In this document: piece by piece, positions 1 through 8,309 of the stretch
How positions within the stretch are numbered: position 1 is the stretch's first letter
Layout: each line of letters begins with the position of its first letter
Assembly: GCF_023168325.1 (NCBI RefSeq)
Contig: NZ_AP025688.1
Coordinates: 3,410,001 to 3,474,000 of the forward strand
Source of the DNA: Tsukamurella sp. PLM1
GTDB taxonomy: Bacteria; Actinomycetota; Actinomycetes; Mycobacteriales; Mycobacteriaceae
Direction of reading: 5' to 3'
Length of the DNA stretch: 64,000 nucleotides
The notes under the pieces: generated by a model
The model's database searches: none
The model's input: the letters and a program-made list of their open reading frames with translations, nothing else
Told to the model about the DNA's origin: nothing
Position numbers and translations under genes: made by a program

Positions 1-5
1 ACGTC

Positions 6-521
6 ATGGACATCACACCCTTCGTCAGCGACCTCCAACGCCGGCTCGTCGACGCCGCCGAGCGGGACTTCGTCGACGCCGGCGACAACGGCGTCGACGA
101 TGCCCGAGCCGCGGCGGAGCGCCTCGCCGCGGGCCTCGACGCCGCGACCCGGCTCGTTCTCCTCGACGCCCTGTCGGCCGCGGCCGGCGAGATCACCCGC
201 GACCTGGTTCCCGGCTCCGTCGACCTGCGGCTGCGCGGCCGTGACGTGGACTTCGTCGTCGCCGCGGCGCGCGCCGAGCAGGACGACGAGGCGCGGGCGA
301 CCGCCTCCGGCGCCGAGTTCGACGACACCAGCACCTCACGCACCACCCTCCGCCTGCCCGACGTCCTCAAGTCGCAGGTCGACGAGGCCGCCGCCGCCGA
401 GGGCGTCTCGGTGAACACCTGGCTGGTCCGCGCCGTCGCCGCGGCCCTCGCACCGCGCAAGCGACGATCCGCGCAGCGGACCCTGCGCACCGGCGACGAC
501 TTCGCCGGCTGGGCCCGCTGA
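6..521 (+). CDS. Ribbon-helix-helix (HicB-like) DNA-binding protein
   Basis: Protein of 171 residues. The C-terminal third (about residues 112-150) has the ribbon-helix-helix pattern of HicB/Arc-type proteins: a short strand (TTLRLPDVLK) followed by an amphipathic helix and the motif GVSVNTWLVRAV. The N-terminal 100 residues are an acidic helical region I do not recognise. It lies about 100 bp before the DUF4097 gene and the DrrAB-type exporter on the same strand, which suggests it regulates that set. No HicA-like toxin is adjacent. The ATG is only 6 bases from the window edge, so a start further upstream cannot be excluded. Confidence 0.75.
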   Translation: MDITPFVSDLQRRLVDAAERDFVDAGDNGVDDARAAAERLAAGLDAATRLVLLDALSAAAGEITRDLVPGSVDLRLRGRDVDFVVAAARAEQDDEARATASGAEFDDTSTSRTTLRLPDVLKSQVDEAAAAEGVSVNTWLVRAVAAALAPRKRRSAQRTLRTGDDFAGWAR

Positions 522-626
522 CCCTCAGTACTCCCCGGAACACCCACTCCCCACACACAACCGCACAGCCCGACGAGAACCCGCTCCCGCGGGGTCGGCC
601 GAGCACACCCTTCGAAAGGTCCCGCC

Positions 627-1481
627 ATGCCCGTCTTCCCCGCGCCCCACCCCATCGACCTGGCCGTCAACCTGCAGGTCGGCGACATCGAGGTCATCGC
701 GACCGACCGCACCGACGCCGTCGTCACCGTCACGCCCACCGCGCCGAACAAGCCCGCCGATCAGCGCGGCGCCGAAGCCACCCGAGTCGAATTCGACGGT
801 GCCCGGCTCACCGTGATCGGCCCCAAGCCGAAGCTCGGCCTCATGAGCTTCATCGGCGCCACCGAGTCGGTGGACGTCGTCATCGAGCTCCCCGCGGGCT
901 CCCGGTTCACCGCCGAGAGCTCCGTCGGCAGCGTCCGCACCGAGGGCCGGCTCGCCGCCTCCCGGATCAAGGCGAGCACGGGCACCGTCGAACTGGACGC
1001 GACGGGAGACCTGTGGCTGCGCGCCGGGCACGGCAACGCCACGGCCGGCACCGTCGACGGCTCGGCGGAGATCACGGCGGACCACGGCCAGATCCGCATC
1101 GGCTCGATCGCCGGCGATGCCGTGCTCAAGGCCTCGCACGGCAGCATCCGCGTCGGAGAGACGAACGGCGGCGTCGAAGCGAACCTGTCCTATGGCGACC
1201 TCGACATCGACCGCGCCACCGCGTCCGTGCTGGCGAAGACGGCCTACGGCGCCATCACCGTGAACGAGGTCTCCGACGGCGTCATCGACCTCGAGAGCAG
1301 CTACGGCAAGCTCACCGTCGGTGTGGCCGAGGGCATCCCGGCGTGGCTCGACCTTTCCTCCAAGGAGGGACGGGTCCGCAACCACCTCGACGAGGGCCTC
1401 CCCGAGTCGACCACCGGCGCCCACGTCGCCGTCCGCGCCCGGGCCAAGTTCGGCGACATCGACATCCGCCGTGCTCGCTGA
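627..1481 (+). CDS. DUF4097-family putative adhesin-like protein
   Basis: Protein of 284 residues built almost entirely of short beta strands repeating about every 15-20 residues (for example GTVELDATGDL, then GSAEITADHGQIRIG, then DAVLKASHGSIRVG), the right-handed beta-solenoid look of DUF4097. There is no signal peptide or membrane segment, so a cytoplasmic location is likely. The function of the family is unknown. It starts 105 bp after the ribbon-helix-helix gene, has a GAAAGG ribosome binding site about 8 bp before the ATG, and is followed 25 bp later by the ABC ATPase. The four genes 6-3068 look like one operon. Confidence 0.8.
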   Translation: MPVFPAPHPIDLAVNLQVGDIEVIATDRTDAVVTVTPTAPNKPADQRGAEATRVEFDGARLTVIGPKPKLGLMSFIGATESVDVVIELPAGSRFTAESSVGSVRTEGRLAASRIKASTGTVELDATGDLWLRAGHGNATAGTVDGSAEITADHGQIRIGSIAGDAVLKASHGSIRVGETNGGVEANLSYGDLDIDRATASVLAKTAYGAITVNEVSDGVIDLESSYGKLTVGVAEGIPAWLDLSSKEGRVRNHLDEGLPESTTGAHVAVRARAKFGDIDIRRAR

Positions 1482-1506
1482 GCGCGCCCACCCCGAGGAG
1501 ATCACC

Positions 1507-2301
1507 ATGACCATGACCACCACCGCGGCCATCGAGGTCCGCGGTATCGAGAAGTCCTACGACGACCTGCCGGTGCTCCGCGGCGTCGATTTCGACGTCG
1601 TCCCCGGCAGCATCTTCGCCCTGCTCGGCGCCAACGGCGCGGGCAAGACCACGCTCGTGCGCATCCTCTCCACCCTGCTGCGCCCGGACGCCGGCACCGC
1701 CGCGGTGCACGGCTACGACGTGACCGCCGACGCCCAGCGGGTGCGCGAATCCATCAGCCTCACCGGCCAGTTCGCCGCGGTCGACGAGATCCTCACGGGC
1801 CGGGAGAATCTGGTCCTCGTCGCCCGGCTCCGGCACCAGCGCGACCCCGGCACCGTCGCCGACGCACTCCTGGAACGGTTCCGGCTGACCGACGCCGGCG
1901 GCCGGAAGGTCGCCACCTACTCCGGCGGCATGCGCCGCCGCCTCGACATCGCCATGAGCCTCATCGGCGATCCGGCGGTGATCTTCCTCGACGAGCCCAC
2001 CACCGGCCTCGATCCCGAGGCGCGCATCGACGTCTGGGAGGTCGTGCAGGAACTGGCGACCCGAGGCACGACGGTGCTGCTCACCACGCAGTACCTGGAG
2101 GAGGCCGAACAGCTCGCCGACCGCATCGCCATCCTCCGCGACGGCCGGATCATCGCCGACGGGACCCTCGCCGAGCTCAAGCGGATGCTGCCAGCGGCGA
2201 AGGTCGAGTACGTCGAGAAGCAGCCCACGCTCGAGGAGATCTTCCTCGCGCTCACCGGAGCCCGCACCGATTCCACCACGACCCCCGAGGACCGATCATG
2301 A
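1507..2301 (+). CDS. ABC transporter ATP-binding protein, DrrA type
   Basis: ATPase of 264 residues of the daunorubicin-resistance (DrrA) family, which powers export of drugs or lipids through an ABC-2 permease. Visible motifs are Walker A GANGAGKTT, signature YSGGMRRRLDIA, Walker B VIFLDEPTTGLDP and the H-loop region replaced by LLTTQYLEEAEQLADR, which is typical of DrrA proteins. The C-terminal extension (KVEYVEKQPTLEEIFLALTG) is also DrrA-like. I chose the ATG at 1507 because GAGGAG lies just upstream and the residues before it do not resemble the family. Its stop overlaps the permease start (ATGA). Confidence 0.9.
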   Translation: MTMTTTAAIEVRGIEKSYDDLPVLRGVDFDVVPGSIFALLGANGAGKTTLVRILSTLLRPDAGTAAVHGYDVTADAQRVRESISLTGQFAAVDEILTGRENLVLVARLRHQRDPGTVADALLERFRLTDAGGRKVATYSGGMRRRLDIAMSLIGDPAVIFLDEPTTGLDPEARIDVWEVVQELATRGTTVLLTTQYLEEAEQLADRIAILRDGRIIADGTLAELKRMLPAAKVEYVEKQPTLEEIFLALTGARTDSTTTPEDRS

Positions 2302-3068
2302 CCACCTACGCCGTCGCCGACACCGGTGCGCTGCTGGGCCGCTCGCTCAAGCACATCACCCGCAGCGCGGACACCATCATCACCACCGCGATCACGCCGA
2401 TCGCGATGATGCTCCTGTTCGTCTACGTCTTCGGCGGGGCGATCAAGGGCAGCACGGGCGGCACGAACTACGTGAACTACCTGTTGCCGGGAATCCTGTT
2501 GATGGCCATCGCGTCCGGCATCGCCTACACGGCGCTGCGGTTGTTCAACGACATGCAGGGCGGCATCTTCGAGCGCTTCCAGTCCATGCCGATCGCGCGG
2601 TCGTCGGTGCTGTGGGCGCACGTCCTGACGTCGATGGTGGCGAACGCGATCACGGTGGTGATCATCATCGGGGTGGGCCTGCTCATGGGCTTCCGCTCGT
2701 CCGCCGGCCCGCTCGCCTGGCTCGGCGTCGCCGGGATCCTGGCGCTGTTCACGCTGGCGCTCACATGGATCGCGGTGGCCGTCGGGCTGACGGCGAAGTC
2801 GGTGGACGGCGCCACCGGGTTCTCGTACCCGCTGATCTTCCTGCCCTTCATCAGCTCGGCGTTCGTGCCCACCGACACCATGCCCGGCCCGGTGCGCGCC
2901 TTCGCCGAGCACCAGCCGGTGACGTCGATCGTCAACACGATCTCCGCACTGCTCGCGCAGCGCCCCGTCGACACCGCCGATCTCGTCTCCGCCCTCGCGT
3001 GGTGCACGGGCATCCTCGCGGTCGCCTACGGCGCCGCGCTGCTGGCGTACCGCCGCCGGATCAGCTGA
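2298..3068 (+). CDS. ABC-2 type permease, DrrB type
   Basis: Integral membrane protein of 256 residues with about six hydrophobic segments, matching ABC-2 permeases of the DrrB group. The early amphipathic motif (LKHITRSADTIITTAITPIAMM) and the central stretch with SKFIS-like FLPFISSAFVPTDTMPG are typical of DrrB. It starts inside the stop of the ATPase (ATGA), so the two are translationally coupled and should form one exporter. The substrate cannot be told from sequence. A perfect hairpin starts 21 bp after its stop. Confidence 0.88.
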   Translation: MTTYAVADTGALLGRSLKHITRSADTIITTAITPIAMMLLFVYVFGGAIKGSTGGTNYVNYLLPGILLMAIASGIAYTALRLFNDMQGGIFERFQSMPIARSSVLWAHVLTSMVANAITVVIIIGVGLLMGFRSSAGPLAWLGVAGILALFTLALTWIAVAVGLTAKSVDGATGFSYPLIFLPFISSAFVPTDTMPGPVRAFAEHQPVTSIVNTISALLAQRPVDTADLVSALAWCTGILAVAYGAALLAYRRRIS

Positions 3069-4048
3069 CGGCCGCGCCGACCGGGGCTGCTGCGCCGCGC
3101 GCCGATGCGCGCGGCGCAGCTTCGCGCGCACCACGGCCGGATGCACGCGCCGCACCACCGCCAGATACCTCCGGCCCGTCGCGTTCGACGGTGCCGCGAC
3201 CGTCGTCAGGGTCACGGCACCGTCCGCCACGAGGACCGAGGCCCGGAACCGCAGGTGCTCCGGATCCGCGCCCAGCAGAACCTCGTTCGCCGTCCGCTCC
3301 CGCGTCGCGAAGCCGCCCGCCGATTCCTCGCCGCCGAGTCCGCACAACCGCGCCACGACCCCGCGCACCGCGAACGCCGCACGCACCCACCGGGGTGGGT
3401 CCCGGAAGATCGCGTCGGCCCAGTACTGCGGGTCGACGGGCAGCCCCGCCACACCGGGACCGCGAAGGCGTCCACGAGCGCTCCGGAGCTCTCCGCCTGG
3501 TCCGCGAGGGCCCGTCGGGCGAGCACTGCGCCGCCGGGGACGCCGACCGCGTGCACCGCGGGCCGGTCGAGGACGCGCAGCAGGCGCACCCACCGCGACC
3601 AGCGCGCGGGCCGCGACACGGCGCCGGTGGTGCCCCGCTCGGCGTTGTCGAGCAGGTCCTCGAGCACGGCGTCGTGCAGGGGCTCGAGGAGCACGGGACC
3701 GACGAGCCGCATCCGGCCGTGGGCCCGGCAGTCGAGCACGTGGCGGATCAAGGTCGCCCCGCCCGCAGCGTCCTCCACCGAGATCTCGTGGTACCCCTCG
3801 ATCCCCGGCGTGGAGTGGAACTCGAACCGGATCCGTCGCCCGCGCTCCGCTTCGACCACCCGGTAGCGGATGGGCCCGTGGCCGCCGTCGGCCCCGGCGA
3901 CGGGCGGACCGTCGAGGATCATCGGCTCCCACGCCGGCGCCGGCCACAGGACGTCCTCGGTCCCGCCGAGTGCGTCGAGGAGCGGGGCGAGCGCATCGGG
4001 CGGTGCCGCGACGACTCGTTCGTGCACGTTGTGGATCCGGCCGACCAC
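3061..4048 (-). CDS. SRPBCC plus DUF2867 domain protein (two apparent frameshifts)
   Basis: The N-terminal part (about residues 1-190) is an SRPBCC/START-like fold (for example RIRFEFHSTPGIEGYHEISV); the C-terminal part has the DUF2867 signature (YWADAIFRDPPRWVRAAFAVRG). Both are small-ligand-binding type domains of unknown role. The reading frame changes near 3455, where one extra G in the GGGG run restores continuity. A second one-base loss nearer the C-terminus would let the protein end at the stop at 3061, giving about 329 residues; the exact C-terminus is uncertain. It is divergent from a TetR gene whose operators lie in the 45-bp gap, so it is probably repressed by that protein. Confidence 0.65.
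3089..3120. terminator. Perfect 14-bp hairpin between convergent genes
   Basis: The arms GCTGCGCCGCGCGC (3089-3102) and GCGCGCGGCGCAGC (3107-3120) are perfectly complementary around a CGAT loop. It sits 21 bp after the permease stop and at the end of the opposing gene, where a bidirectional terminator is expected. It has no T tract, as is usual in GC-rich actinobacteria. The opposite-strand gene may still be coding here. Confidence 0.6.
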
Positions 4049-4058
4049 AGAACACCTC

Positions 4059-4095
4059 CGTACGGTTGCGTATGGTTTCCATACGGTACCGTATG
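4059..4095. promoter_or_regulatory. Two tandem TetR operators
   Basis: The perfect 16-bp palindrome CATACGGTACCGTATG lies at 4080-4095 and a second copy with 13 of 16 bases identical (CGTACGGTTGCGTATG) at 4059-4074, 21 bp centre to centre. They fill the gap between the divergent SRPBCC and TetR genes, and the downstream one reaches into the first TetR start codon. This is the usual arrangement for autoregulation plus control of the neighbour. Confidence 0.75.
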
Positions 4096-4671
4096 CCCAT
4101 GGACGGATCCATCCCTCGACGGCGACTCACCGCGGACGACTGGACCGCGGCCGCGCTGGCGGCCATCGCGGAGGGCGGCGTCGATGCCGCGGCGGTCGAG
4201 CCGCTCGCCAAGCGCCTCGGCGCCACGAAGGGCAGTTTCTACTGGCACTTCGAAAACCGGCGCGCGCTGCTGGACCGCACGATGCGGGCCTGGGAGCAAG
4301 CGCACACCGACGCGGTGATCGCCGCGACCGCGGAGGCCCCGGCCGCGGCCGAACGCATCACCGACCTGCTGCACGCGGTGTTCGCCACCATCGGCGACCC
4401 ACTGGAACTCGCGCTGCTCGCCGCCGTCGACGACCCGAGCGTGGGCGCGGCGGTCGCCCGGGTGACCGAACGCCGCGTCGCCCACGTCGAGCAGCTGTAC
4501 CGCGCCGCGGGGCTGGATGAGGCCGCCGCCCGGAGCGCCGCCGTGGCCGCGGTCGCGCTGTACCTCGGCCATGCCCAGCTGGCCGCGGCGGCACCGTCGA
4601 GCCTGCCGACCGGGGCCGCGTGGACGGCCCACCTCACGCGCCTGCGCGATCTGCTCGTACCGGGCTCGTAG
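4093..4671 (+). CDS. TetR/AcrR-family transcriptional regulator
   Basis: Regulator of about 192 residues. The helix-turn-helix is at about residues 25-65 (AAVEPLAKRLGATKGSFYWHFENRRALL), followed by a helical ligand-binding domain. Either the ATG at 4093 or the one at 4099 can start it; the first overlaps the operator palindrome, so transcription and translation start very close together. It is divergent from the SRPBCC gene and probably represses both. It is convergent with the MFS gene, with a small hairpin at its stop codon. Confidence 0.85.
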   Translation: MPMDGSIPRRRLTADDWTAAALAAIAEGGVDAAAVEPLAKRLGATKGSFYWHFENRRALLDRTMRAWEQAHTDAVIAATAEAPAAAERITDLLHAVFATIGDPLELALLAAVDDPSVGAAVARVTERRVAHVEQLYRAAGLDEAAARSAAVAAVALYLGHAQLAAAAPSSLPTGAAWTAHLTRLRDLLVPGS

Positions 4672-4676
4672 CCCGG
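4660..4676. terminator. Short hairpin at convergent gene ends
   Basis: CCGGGCT and AGCCCGG form perfect 7-bp arms around a CGT loop. The hairpin overlaps the TetR stop codon, 20 bp from the stop of the opposing MFS gene. A further GC-rich inverted stretch follows directly. Confidence 0.45.
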
Positions 4677-4695
4677 CCGGCGGCCCGGGAACCCG

Positions 4696-6207
4696 CTACG
4701 CGGCTGCCTTCTGGTGCGTCGGCGTGGCGAAGAACTGCACCAGGACGAACGCGACCACCAGGGCCGCCGCAGGCAGGACGATCGTCGAGCCCATGGCGTC
4801 GGCGAAGGGCCCGCGCAGGAACTCCGGCAGTGCACCGGTGGCCATCGCACCGCCGCCACCGCTCTGCGCGTGCCCGGTGGCGGCCTCGAACTTCGCCGCG
4901 ACCTGATGCTGCATGAGCACGCCCACCGCTGCGCTGCCGAGCACCGCGCCCACCTGGCGGGTCATGTTGTACACACCCGAGCCCGCGCCCGCCAACTGCA
5001 GCGGCAGGTTCCGGTTCGCGGTGGCGGCCAGCGGCCCCCAGATGAACGCGTTGCCGATGCCCATCAGGCCGATCGGGGCGAGGATCCCGATCACGGGCGT
5101 GGTGTCGTGCGCCACGAACGCGAGCCAGAACAGCGCGATCGCGTTGGCGGCGAAGCCGAATCCCGTGAGGTAGCGCGGGTGCACCCTGTCGGCCAACTTG
5201 CCCGACGGTGCCGCCAGCGCCCCGGAGAGCACCGCGAGCGGGATCAGCAGGAGCGCCGACCGGGTCGGTGTGAGCCCCATCGACTTCTGCGCGAACAGCA
5301 TCAACGGGATCGCCATGCCGGTCACGGAGAAGCCCATGCACGCGATCGCGGCGTTGGAGAGCGTGAAGTTGCGGTCCTTGAACAGCGACAGCGACATCAA
5401 CGGCTCGGCGGCCCGGGACTGCCACCACACGAACACCACGAGCAGCACCACGCCGCCGCCGATCATCGCCCAGATCCCGGTCGACCAGTCCTCCTTCTGC
5501 CCCTCCTGCAGGCCGAAGGTCACGAGGAACAATCCGGCGGCGCTGAGCGCGATGCCGGGGAAGTCCAGCCGGTGCTTGTGGGTCGGCAGGTTCGGCACCA
5601 GGATCACCGCTGCGATGAACGCGACGATGCCCACGGGAACGTTGACGAAGAACACCCACTCCCAACCGAACTGGTCGACGAGCACACCGCCGGCCAGCGG
5701 GCCGACGAGGATCGCGACGCCGGCCACCGAGCCCCACAGGGCCATCGCGGTGCCGCGCTTGTTCGGCGGGAAGGTGCGGGTGATGACGGCCATCGTCTGC
5801 GGCGTCATCAGCGCCGCACCGATGCCCTGCACCACGCGGGCGGCGATCAGCATGCCGATCGTGCCCGAGAGCCCGCACCACGCCGAGGACAGCGTGAAGA
5901 TCGTCAGGCCCAGCAAGTACAGTCGCTTGGGTCCGAACATGTCGCCCAGGCGGCCCGCCAGCAGCAGTGGCACCACGTACGCCAGCAGGTAGCCGCTGGT
6001 GACCCAGATGACGCCGTTGAGGTCGGTGCCCTTCGTGAGGTCGATCCAGATCGCATCGGTCGCCACCGAGACGATCGTCGAGTCCACGAGGATCATGAAG
6101 AAGCCCACGACGAGCGCCCAGAGCGCCGGCCACGGCCGGTAGCCCGAGGGCAGGCCGGGCAGCGCGCCCGGGTCGTACGTCTGCGTGGTGGTGGCGTCAT
6201 TCGCCAT
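4696..6207 (-). CDS. MFS drug exporter, DHA2 (EmrB/QacA) family
   Basis: Membrane protein of 503 residues with about 14 hydrophobic segments, the size and topology of DHA2 drug:proton antiporters. The motif-A like loop GRLGDMFGPKRLYLLG and the motif-C like stretch GVAILVGPLAGGVLVDQFGW are present, as is DSTIVSVA in helix 1. Its start overlaps the end of the padR gene on the same strand, a common pairing in which PadR senses the drug and the exporter removes it. The substrate is unknown. Confidence 0.9.
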   Translation of the reverse strand: MANDATTTQTYDPGALPGLPSGYRPWPALWALVVGFFMILVDSTIVSVATDAIWIDLTKGTDLNGVIWVTSGYLLAYVVPLLLAGRLGDMFGPKRLYLLGLTIFTLSSAWCGLSGTIGMLIAARVVQGIGAALMTPQTMAVITRTFPPNKRGTAMALWGSVAGVAILVGPLAGGVLVDQFGWEWVFFVNVPVGIVAFIAAVILVPNLPTHKHRLDFPGIALSAAGLFLVTFGLQEGQKEDWSTGIWAMIGGGVVLLVVFVWWQSRAAEPLMSLSLFKDRNFTLSNAAIACMGFSVTGMAIPLMLFAQKSMGLTPTRSALLLIPLAVLSGALAAPSGKLADRVHPRYLTGFGFAANAIALFWLAFVAHDTTPVIGILAPIGLMGIGNAFIWGPLAATANRNLPLQLAGAGSGVYNMTRQVGAVLGSAAVGVLMQHQVAAKFEAATGHAQSGGGGAMATGALPEFLRGPFADAMGSTIVLPAAALVVAFVLVQFFATPTHQKAAA

Positions 6208-6777
6208 CGTCGGTCACCTTCCAGGTCAGAGTTCCGTCGTCGAGCCGCCCGACGGTGCGCCGCAGCCAGTCGGCCTCGGCAGTGCGCATGGCGATCAGGT
6301 AGTCGAGGTCCAGCAGGTACATCTCGGCGGTCCGTCCGAGAGCCGGGCCAGCCCGTCGCGCATCGCGACCAGTTGCGCCTCGAGCTGCGCCAGCCGCGAC
6401 CGGAGCAGGTCGAGCACCAGGCCCCGGTCGAGGTTGTGCGCCTCGGCGATCGCGAGCGGGAACTGCGGGTACTCCTCGGTCGGGCCGGCCAGCATCCCGG
6501 CGACGGTGGACCGCAACCGCTCCCGCCCCCGCTCCGTGATCGCGTAGGTGGTCCGCTCGGGGCGGTTCCCGTCGCGCTCGGTCCCCACCGCGACGACGAG
6601 CGCATCGTCCGCCAGGCGCTTCACGGCGTGGTAGAGCGAACCCGCGCGGAGCTTGACCACGAGCTCCTCGTGCCGTTCCACCATGGTGGTGAACATCTCG
6701 TAGGGGTGCATGTCCCGCTCGATCAGCAGCGCCAGCGCCGCGATCGCCAGCGGACTCAACGCCCGTCCCACAGCCAC
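6197..6777 (-). CDS. PadR-family transcriptional regulator (one apparent frameshift)
   Basis: Residues 8-90 form the PadR winged helix (ALALLIERDMHPYEMF, then KLRAGSLYHAVKRL, then RTTYAITERGRERL); the remainder is the helical Vir_act_alpha_C dimerisation region. The frame breaks near 6335; one added G (ACCGG for ACCG) continues it as AEMYLLDLDYL and ends at a stop overlapping the MFS start, for a total of about 193 residues. It is co-transcribed with the DHA2 exporter and is the likely ligand-responsive repressor of that unit. Confidence 0.85.
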
Positions 6778-6889
6778 CTCCGATCGTCGCGCCCGGAGGC
6801 CACGCTACTCCCCTATTACTCCGTATGGAATATTCGAATCGGGGGAGTCAGCCCGAACCCGGACGAACCGCCCTGTGATGACACCCACA

Positions 6890-7363
6890 TCACTGAGGCG
6901 TGAGAGTCACCAGCGGGATCGGCCGGTCGACGGTGGCCTGGAAAGCCGCGAGGTCGGGGTTGTCCGCGAGCGCCCAGGCGGCGAACTCCGCGTATTCGTC
7001 GCCCTCGAGCACCCGCGCGATCGCCGCGACCGTCCGCGCACCGATCTCGATCGTGACGGCCGGGTTCTTCCGGACGTTGTGCCACCACGCCGGATAGGCC
7101 TTCTCGATGAACGAACTCACGTACATCTGCTCGCCGCGGAACAGCGGGCCCAGCGGGACCGTGTGCGGTCGGCCGGAGCGCGCCCCGGTCGTGGTGAGCA
7201 GGATCATCGCGCCGCCCTCGTAGGCGCCTCCGACGACCCCGTCGTTCGCCCGGAACTCGGCGATCACGTTCCGGTTCCAGTCGCCGATGGTCTCCTCGGT
7301 CAGCGTGTTCCAGGGCATCTCCGGGTCGTCGTAGGAGCCCGGTTCCGGTGTCGTCTCAGTCAT
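6890..7363 (-). CDS. Nitroreductase/deazaflavin (F420)-dependent family protein
   Basis: Protein of 157 residues with the split beta-barrel signature of the Ddn/AOC-like nitroreductase family: NVIAEFRANDGVVGG, then ILLTTTGARSGRPHTVPLGP, then YPAWWHNVRKNPAVTIEIG. Members bind cofactor F420 and reduce nitro or quinone compounds; the exact substrate is not predictable. The ATG at 7363 gives the usual length. It is a single gene, divergent or unlinked from its neighbours. The 113 bp between it and padR is comparatively AT-rich and may hold promoters. Confidence 0.85.
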   Translation of the reverse strand: MTETTPEPGSYDDPEMPWNTLTEETIGDWNRNVIAEFRANDGVVGGAYEGGAMILLTTTGARSGRPHTVPLGPLFRGEQMYVSSFIEKAYPAWWHNVRKNPAVTIEIGARTVAAIARVLEGDEYAEFAAWALADNPDLAAFQATVDRPIPLVTLTPQ

Positions 7364-7389
7364 ACCCACGAGTCTCGTGGGTATTGGTG

Positions 7390-8277
7390 TCAGTTTTCGT
7401 CCGCTTGGAGGCCGGACACGCGCCACGCGCGCGCCGCAGCCGGCGGCTTCCCGCACGACGCCGGCCGTGGTGGCAGATCCTGCGGAGTCACCGTCATCGC
7501 CCAGGCCCGGCCGTCCTCGTGCCGGACGGTGACGGCGGCGCCGTCCCGGCCGGCACCGTCGGACTCGGTGCGCAGGACGTCGGGCCCGGCCGGACCGATC
7601 ACCTCCCGCACCGCGACCTCGGCGGCCTGTTCGGCGGGCGGGGTCGACGAGCGCCCGCGCAGCCCGCCGGTCGACACGACGCCGGCGCGCGCCGCGTCCA
7701 ACGCCTCCTTGGCGAGCGCGCCCGTCATCCGGCCGTAGGTGTACCCGGTGGGCAGCACGATCAGGACGGGCGCGAACCGGTGCCCGCCGGTGTGCGAGCA
7801 CTCCCAGACCGCCGGGTCGGCGTAGCAACCGGCGAGCGACGCGGCGATGGGGCGCCCGAGCACCGCGCAGCACACGTCCCGCTTGCCGTTGGTGCACACC
7901 AGCGCGATCGGCTCCGCGGGTTCCCCGGCCGCGGGGTCGTCCACGGGCAGTCCGGGGACCTCCGCGTAATCGGCCACCGTGAACATCCGCAGCGTGGCCT
8001 CCCCCACCACCGAGGTCGCGACGAACACCCGCATCCGTGCGCGGAAGCCGCCGGCGCGACCGGGCCGGCGGATCAGCAGCACCCGCAATCCCCGGGCCTT
8101 CGCGAACGCCTCGATCGCGGCGCCCGCCTCCGGGGTGAACGTCTCGCCCGAGAACGGGTCGCGCCCCCAGCCGCCGTCGTTCTCGATGCACAGCCAGCCG
8201 GTCTCGGTGGCAGCTGTGCCGGGGAGCGGCTCGTCGGCGAAACCCGAACAGCGCACCCGACCGTCCAGCTCCGTCAT
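7390..8277 (-). CDS. Sucrase/ferredoxin-like family protein
   Basis: Protein of 295 residues of the sucrase/ferredoxin-like family with a thioredoxin-fold [2Fe-2S] ferredoxin-like domain. The cluster-binding pattern CTNGKRDVCCAVLG followed by CSHTGGHRFAP is intact, at about residues 145-190. The N-terminus (VRCSGFADEPLPGTA) also matches the family. The biochemical role of actinobacterial members is unknown, though electron transfer is inferred from the cluster motif. The ATG at 8277 was chosen over upstream in-frame starts, which would overlap the divergent carboxypeptidase gene. Confidence 0.8.
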   Translation of the reverse strand: MTELDGRVRCSGFADEPLPGTAATETGWLCIENDGGWGRDPFSGETFTPEAGAAIEAFAKARGLRVLLIRRPGRAGGFRARMRVFVATSVVGEATLRMFTVADYAEVPGLPVDDPAAGEPAEPIALVCTNGKRDVCCAVLGRPIAASLAGCYADPAVWECSHTGGHRFAPVLIVLPTGYTYGRMTGALAKEALDAARAGVVSTGGLRGRSSTPPAEQAAEVAVREVIGPAGPDVLRTESDGAGRDGAAVTVRHEDGRAWAMTVTPQDLPPRPASCGKPPAAARAWRVSGLQADEN

Positions 8278-8309
8278 ATCGCCACCGTATCGGACTAGCA
8301 TGAGCCCCG

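Noticed and set aside
6..521. HicAB toxin-antitoxin module
   Set aside because: Only the HicB-like ribbon-helix-helix half is present; no small HicA-like double-stranded-RNA-binding fold protein lies next to it within the window.
4714..6903. Long plus-strand open frame across the MFS and padR genes
   Set aside because: Composition is typical of antisense GC-rich DNA (His/Arg/Gln-rich), and both real genes lie on the minus strand.
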